Positions 8,270-10,281 of a stretch of 10,281 nucleotides of DNA are shown here, piece after piece. The position numbers and the translations under genes are program-made. The notes beneath the pieces were generated by a model, which made no database searches, had not been told where the DNA came from, and saw only the letters and a program-made list of their open reading frames with translations. Position 1 is the first letter of the stretch. Each line of letters begins with the position of its first letter. The DNA is from Bordetella parapertussis (GTDB lineage: Bacteria; Pseudomonadota; Gammaproteobacteria; Burkholderiales; Burkholderiaceae_B), in the NCBI GenBank assembly GCA_945872285.1, contig CAMBZR010000098.1, positions 1 through 10,281 on the forward strand, given 5' to 3'.

Positions 8270-9016
8270 TTACGCCTTTTCTTCAGCGACCTCGACGAAC
8301 TCTTCGCCAGAGGCAAGTTCTTCGACGATACCGTTCAGGCTTTGGGCGCGCCCTTCAAGCACGGCGTCTGCCATCCCTTTTGCGTACAACGCGATCGCTT
8401 TGGCCGAGTCGTCGTTGCCAGGAATGATGTAATCGATACCATCAGGCGAGTGATTCGTGTCGACCACGGCAACCACAGGAATCCCTAAGGCAAGTGCCTC
8501 AAGTACGGCGATTTTGTGATAGCCGACATCGATCATGAAAATGGCACTTGGCAGGCCGTTCATGTCTTTAATGCCGCCGATTGACTTATTGAGCTTGCCG
8601 AGTTCGCGCTGAAACATCAGGCCCTCTTTTTTACTCATGCGCTCAGTGCCGCCTTCAGCGATCATGATTTCCATGTCTTTTAGGCGCTTGATCGAGCTTT
8701 TGACGGTTTTAAAGTTGGTCAGCATACCGCCAAGCCAACGACTATCAACAAAAGGCATGCCGGCACGTGAAGCCTCTTGTGCCACGAGTTCGCGTGCAGC
8801 ACGCTTGGTGCCCACGAACAGAACGTTGCCGCCTTTTGCAGCCACCGAGCGCACAAACTTGGTGGCTTCGGTGTAATTGGCAACCGTTTTTTCGAGGTTG
8901 ATAATATGAATTTTGTTGCGATGGCCGAAGATAAACGGGGCCATCTTTGGGTTCCAATAACGGGTTTGGTGACCGAAGTGCACACCTGCTTCTAACATTT
9001 CACGCATTAACGACAT
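8270..9016 (-). CDS. rpsB: 30S ribosomal protein S2
   Basis: S2 sits on the solvent side of the 30S subunit, joins late in assembly, and is needed for S1 to bind. The product has 248 residues; E. coli has 241. The N-terminus [20 protein letters not shown] starts at residue 4, followed by INLEKTV at 39-45. [23 protein letters not shown] and the loop [10 protein letters not shown] are the usual S2 blocks. [10 protein letters not shown] and IPGNDD lie in the C-terminal half. The tail is acidic ([10 protein letters not shown]). The start at 9016 has GGAG 9 bases upstream; an ATG three codons later is less well placed. The gene opens the minus-strand operon, divergent from map. S2 is known in E. 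coli to repress its own operon through the mRNA leader, and the leader here is structured. Confidence 0.98.
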   Translation of the reverse strand: MSLMREMLEAGVHFGHQTRYWNPKMAPFIFGHRNKIHIINLEKTVANYTEATKFVRSVAAKGGNVLFVGTKRAARELVAQEASRAGMPFVDSRWLGGMLTNFKTVKSSIKRLKDMEIMIAEGGTERMSKKEGLMFQRELGKLNKSIGGIKDMNGLPSAIFMIDVGYHKIAVLEALALGIPVVAVVDTNHSPDGIDYIIPGNDDSAKAIALYAKGMADAVLEGRAQSLNGIVEELASGEEFVEVAEEKA

Positions 9017-9057
9017 GATTTAAGGCTCCGAGGGTTAAGTCTTGTATTACGTCTGCA

Positions 9058-9080
9058 CTGTTTTTGTTTAACAAAAACAG
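9058..9080 (-). promoter_or_regulatory. Perfect inverted repeat in the rpsB leader
   Basis: On the minus strand CTGTTTTTGTT is followed by one A and then AACAAAAACAG, a perfect 11-1-11 inverted repeat. In RNA it would form a stem of at least nine pairs with a short A/U-rich loop, 41 bases before the rpsB ATG. It is not followed by a U-tract. It is a candidate part of an S2 autoregulatory leader; a protein-binding DNA operator is the other reading. Confidence 0.5.
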
Positions 9081-9094
9081 CACCCTGGTGGCGT

Positions 9095-9118
9095 AACACG
9101 CGATTTGGTCTGCGTGTT
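9095..9118 (-). promoter_or_regulatory. Upstream hairpin of the rpsB leader
   Basis: On the minus strand AACACGC and GCGTGTT pair perfectly over seven bases around a ten-base loop (AGACCAAATC). With the inverted repeat 14 bases further downstream it makes a two-hairpin leader, if transcription starts near 9133. Binding by S2 is inferred only from the known autoregulation of this gene in E. coli. Confidence 0.4.
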
Positions 9119-9120
9119 TT

Positions 9121-9156
9121 TGTCAGCGAAGCAAAAATTATTTTAGCTAACTGACA
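9121..9156 (-). promoter_or_regulatory. Imperfect palindrome over the likely rpsB promoter
   Basis: TGTCAG (9121-9126) and CTGACA (9151-9156) are perfect mirror arms. Inside them AGCAAAAAT-type and ATTTTAGCT-type half-sites continue the symmetry with small mismatches, giving a 36-bp imperfect palindrome. On the minus strand it contains TAAAAT (9145-9140), five of six matches to a -10 box. A weak -35 candidate, GTCGCA, lies 16 bases upstream (9167-9162). Transcription would begin near 9133, giving a leader of about 117 bases. The strand given is that of rpsB; the palindrome itself has no direction. Confidence 0.4.
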
Positions 9157-9215
9157 GAACGTGCGACCGACTGGTTGAGAACAGGGGTTTTGCATGCCCC
9201 AAAACTTGGTAAGCC

Positions 9216-9221
9216 TATAAT
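9216..9221 (+). promoter_or_regulatory. Perfect -10 box of the map promoter
   Basis: TATAAT, six of six to consensus. No good -35 box is found at 16-18 bases; TTGCAT (9190-9195) is 20 bases away, which is too far. Transcription would start near the A at 9228, about 28 bases before the map ATG at 9256. This also argues against any map start upstream of 9228, such as the in-frame TTG at 9175. Confidence 0.5.
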
Positions 9222-9255
9222 TCTACTATCTTTCACCACTTTGTTTCAAGTCGCC

Positions 9256-10056
9256 ATGGGATTAGTCACCAATCCACTCGAATTAGATCTTATGCGTGCC
9301 GCTTGTCGCGATGCCGCGAAGGTGCTTGACTTTATTGCCCCACACGTCAAAGCGGGCGTCACAACCGGTCAACTCGATCAGCTTTGTCTGCAATACCTGA
9401 CCCAAACGCTGAAGGTCACGTCAGCAACGGTGGGTTACGCGCCGCCGGGCTATCCACCTTTTCCGGGTGCAATTTGCACGTCGGTTAACCACCAAGTCTG
9501 CCACGGGATTCCCGGCGACCGAGTCCTCAAAAATGGCGATGTGCTCAATATCGACGTCACCATTATCAAAGAAGGCTGGTTTGGTGACACCAGTCGCATG
9601 TTTTATGTCGGCGAGCCTTCGATTTTAGCCAAACGCCTCACCGACATCACCTACGAATGCATGTGGCTCGGCATCGCTCAGGTCAAACCCGGCAATACGT
9701 TGGGCGACATTGGCAATGCGATTCAAAAGCATGCCGAAAAACAAGGGTTTTCGGTTGTGCGCGAATTTTGTGGCCATGGCATCGGTCAACGTTTTCACCA
9801 AGACCCACAAATCTTGCATTACGGACGCGCCGGCGCAGGCGACAAACTCGAGCCTGGCTTGATCTTCACCATCGAACCCATGATTAACGCCGGACGACGT
9901 GAAATTCGTCAACTCGCAGATGGTTGGACTGTCGTGACCCGCGATCACAGTTTGTCGGCGCAGTGGGAACACACTATTTTAGTGACCGACACCGGCTATG
10001 AGGTTTTGACGCTCTCTGAGGGCATGCCCGCGCCACCCGCCCTGATTGCCGCCTGA
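9256..10056 (+). CDS. map: Methionine aminopeptidase, type I
   Basis: MAP removes the initiator methionine from new proteins when the second residue is small, a cytoplasmic metal-dependent reaction. The product has 266 residues against 264 in E. coli. The five metal ligands are D100, D111, H174, E207 and E238, each three residues beyond the E. coli positions. The supporting histidine is H83 in CHGIPGD. Other family strings are YAPPGYPPFP at 61-70, NIDVT at 98-102, GDTSRMF at 110-116, CGHGIG at 172-177 and TIEPMIN at 205-211. It has the type Ia layout, with no N-terminal extension. The ATG at 9256 is chosen because the family starts about here and a promoter lies at 9216-9221. No clear Shine-Dalgarno sequence precedes it; TTG at 9241 is an unlikely alternative. 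It is divergent from rpsB, as in many proteobacteria, and glnD follows. Confidence 0.97.
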   Translation: MGLVTNPLELDLMRAACRDAAKVLDFIAPHVKAGVTTGQLDQLCLQYLTQTLKVTSATVGYAPPGYPPFPGAICTSVNHQVCHGIPGDRVLKNGDVLNIDVTIIKEGWFGDTSRMFYVGEPSILAKRLTDITYECMWLGIAQVKPGNTLGDIGNAIQKHAEKQGFSVVREFCGHGIGQRFHQDPQILHYGRAGAGDKLEPGLIFTIEPMINAGRREIRQLADGWTVVTRDHSLSAQWEHTILVTDTGYEVLTLSEGMPAPPALIAA

Positions 10057-10067
10057 GTGCGACGCGC

Positions 10068-10281
10068 ATGAGTGACAGCCTCACGCTTGAAGCCATCCGC
10101 GACAGTCTGCAAAGCAGTCGGCAAGACGCGATCCGCAGCTACCGACAGTCGCTGCGCCCTGACGCTTTGTTAGCAGCGCTTAGTCGCTGCGCAGATCAGA
10201 CGCTGAACAAACTGCTTGAGCGCTATCCCCTCCCTGAAGGTGCCACGCTAGCCGCGGTAGGTGGCTATGGCCGTGGCGAAT
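10068..10281 (+). CDS. glnD: Bifunctional PII uridylyltransferase/uridylyl-removing enzyme, partial (N-terminus only)
   Basis: GlnD senses glutamine: it uridylylates PII proteins when nitrogen is scarce and removes UMP when it is plentiful, thereby controlling glutamine synthetase and NtrBC. Only 71 residues lie in the window. The first 60 are a helical lead rich in Leu, Arg and Asp. Residues 62-71 read AVGGYGRGE, the G-G-x-G-R-x-E motif that opens the nucleotidyltransferase domain. The metal-binding DxD that should follow is past the edge. The ATG lies 11 bases after the map stop with a weak ribosome binding site, so it is probably cotranscribed with map. The map-glnD order also occurs in E. 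coli and in Burkholderiales. The call rests on the motif and on position; other nucleotidyltransferases would fit less well. Confidence 0.88.
   Translation, partial: MSDSLTLEAIRDSLQSSRQDAIRSYRQSLRPDALLAALSRCADQTLNKLLERYPLPEGATLAAVGGYGRGE

Noticed and set aside
7870..8427. Plus-strand open frame of 185 codons opposite tsf and the end of rpsB
   Set aside because: It runs antisense across two conserved genes and their spacer, with low-complexity Ser/Ala/Arg composition and no recognisable motif.
9175..9255. 27-residue N-terminal extension of methionine aminopeptidase from a TTG start
   Set aside because: The extension would contain the perfect -10 box at 9216-9221, its start has no ribosome binding site, and type Ia family members begin about at the ATG at 9256.
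1..10281. Undescribed accessory system, mobile element, CRISPR array or phage remnant
   Set aside because: Every coding stretch is a recognised core gene in a conserved order. No direct-repeat arrays, transposase, integrase or abrupt change in base or codon use was noticed, and all gaps are under 240 bases.

Overview
The window is a chromosomal housekeeping locus from a betaproteobacterium, most likely order Burkholderiales and perhaps family Alcaligenaceae. The placement rests on gene order (glnD-map divergent from rpsB-tsf-pyrH-frr-uppS-cdsA-dxr-rseP-bamA) and on how closely PyrH, Tsf and methionine aminopeptidase resemble remembered Bordetella and Burkholderia proteins; no database search was run. 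Eleven protein genes are present. Nine are complete, bamA is cut by the left edge, and glnD is cut by the right edge. No tRNA, rRNA, mobile element, CRISPR array or phage gene was seen. No gap between genes exceeds 240 bases.

Minus strand, read right to left from about 9016 to 1: rpsB (ribosomal protein S2) and tsf (EF-Ts) serve translation. pyrH (UMP kinase) and frr (ribosome recycling factor) follow. Then come uppS (undecaprenyl diphosphate synthase), cdsA (CDP-diacylglycerol synthase) and dxr (DXP reductoisomerase). Next is rseP (site-2 protease) and last bamA (outer-membrane beta-barrel insertase). From frr to rseP the genes are tightly packed, with gaps of 5-31 bases and one 7-base overlap (cdsA/dxr), as in a single operon. 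The larger gaps are rpsB-tsf (92 bases), tsf-pyrH (97 bases from stop codon to the first start) and rseP-bamA (69 bases). Each holds a hairpin or promoter-like signal that could set gene-specific expression.

Plus strand, from about 9216 to the right edge: map (methionine aminopeptidase) has a perfect TATAAT -10 box just upstream. It is followed 11 bases later by glnD, the PII uridylyltransferase that senses nitrogen status. The 239-base divergent region between rpsB and map is the richest regulatory stretch. It carries a 36-bp imperfect palindrome over a likely rpsB -10 box, plus two hairpins in the presumed rpsB mRNA leader, which are candidates for S2 autoregulation.

Together the genes link protein synthesis and maturation with isoprenoid supply (dxr makes MEP, and uppS consumes IPP to make the lipid carrier), phospholipid precursors (cdsA), envelope stress signalling (rseP) and outer-membrane assembly (bamA). 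I found no evidence of an undescribed system. The points worth a second look are regulatory.
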